Assembly (NCBI GenBank): GCA_029268515.1
Contig: JAQWNP010000016.1
Span: forward strand, 248,001-312,000
Source: Phycisphaerales bacterium
Lineage (GTDB): Bacteria; Planctomycetota; Phycisphaerae; Phycisphaerales; SM1A02
Reading direction: 5' to 3'
DNA: 64,000 nt
The notes under the pieces were generated by a model. The model saw only the letters and a program-made list of their open reading frames with translations. It searched no databases and was not told where the DNA came from. Position numbers and translations under genes: made by a program. This document shows positions 63,738 to 64,000 of this stretch, one piece after another; positions within the stretch are counted from its first letter, which is position 1, and the number at the start of each line of letters is the position of its first letter.

Positions 63738-64000
63738 GATGCACTGTCCAGTTTGATCGCATCGATCTGATCAACCTCAAGCCGGAATGGGCCAGCTTTC
63801 TTGTCGTACATATAAAACTCGATTGCTCGAACGTCATCTGGCGAAATACGCCCCGCCATGCGCTCTCCAAAGAAGTGCCGTTCCATCTCATTAATCGGTA
63901 TCACAACCGAGGTCCATGTGTCTTTTTCTGTTGGAAAACGTGTCCAGTAACTATCCGCACCTCGCACACTCGATTTACGAGTACCAATAATCCATGTCCG
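63734..64000 (-). CDS. C-terminal part of a CIA30-like carbohydrate-binding-fold protein
   Basis: At least 88 codons, open to the right edge, with no start in the window. It contains [23 protein letters not shown] and [26 protein letters not shown], the end of the CIA30 domain, a jelly-roll fold found in complex I assembly factors and in many exported bacterial proteins. The stop overlaps the convergent Dus stop by 4 bases. What the rest of the protein does cannot be seen. Confidence 0.7.
   Translation of the reverse strand, partial: RTWIIGTRKSSVRGADSYWTRFPTEKDTWTSVVIPINEMERHFFGERMAGRISPDDVRAIEFYMYDKKAGPFRLEVDQIDAIKLDSAS

Noticed and set aside
1-64000. CRISPR arrays, insertion sequences, phage genes, tRNA and rRNA genes
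   Set aside because: I looked for regular repeats, transposase-like frames with terminal inverted repeats, and cloverleaf-like stretches in the intergenic regions and saw none.

Overview
The window looks like a chromosomal segment of a Planctomycetota bacterium, most likely class Phycisphaerae. This is inferred from the mix of genes and is not proven by a marker: a Gram-negative flagellar and envelope gene set, an Hc1-type histone-like protein, long low-complexity tails on ribosomal protein S5, L17 and RNA polymerase alpha, an archaeal/eukaryotic-type ProS, and several exported proteins with no recognisable family. Base composition is moderate and even, and I see no insertion sequence, prophage, CRISPR array, tRNA or rRNA gene. 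Nearly everything is core genome.

Layout. (1) 1-8905, minus strand: a flagellar block. A TPR membrane protein, a small FlgN-like coiled-coil protein, a soluble histidine kinase and a sigma54-dependent response regulator come first. flgB-flgC-fliE-fliF-fliG follow, behind a recognisable sigma54 promoter at 3182-3197; fliG runs off the left edge. (2) 9062-12311, minus: three 4-bp-overlapping envelope genes (hypothetical, LolA-like lipoprotein, RDD membrane protein). (3) 12560-14636, plus: cdaA and a YbbR/CdaR gene for cyclic di-AMP. (4) 14656-32847, minus: one unbroken run from rpsJ through the S10, spc and alpha ribosomal clusters to rplQ, then pheS, a membrane protein and tyrS. rpmJ (20811-20927) lies in this run. 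rpmD, rpsD, adk and map are absent from their usual places. A good sigma70-type promoter lies about 270 bases upstream of rpsJ.

(5) 33266-35550, plus: two exported proteins of unknown function. (6) 35448-42891, minus: lysS, a transglutaminase-fold protein, an NAD(P)HX dehydratase, a YhaM-like nuclease, a family 2 glycosyltransferase and a BshC-like protein. (7) 42946-49809, mostly plus: a short-chain dehydrogenase, phosphofructokinase, and a heptose/LPS module (GmhB-like, heptosyltransferase, an inverted kinase, O-antigen ligase), then plsY. (8) 49815-51832, minus: ECF sigma factor with a membrane partner. (9) 51998-58858: purB, the histone-like gene, a FabZ-like dehydratase, manA, proS (minus) and a UbiA-family prenyltransferase. 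(10) 59031-64000: a bleomycin-hydrolase-type peptidase, dnaK with a textbook terminator and a strong sigma54-like promoter, a dihydrouridine synthase, and the C-terminus of a CIA30-like protein cut by the right edge.

I did not find an unmistakable new multi-gene system. The best leads are: the sigma54-like promoter plus upstream dyad at dnaK; the mutually exclusive hairpins between fliE and fliF; the altered DGA motif in CdaA; the disordered tails on S5, L17 and RpoA; zinc-less S14 and L36; and a membrane-anchored GmhB that has lost half of its zinc site.
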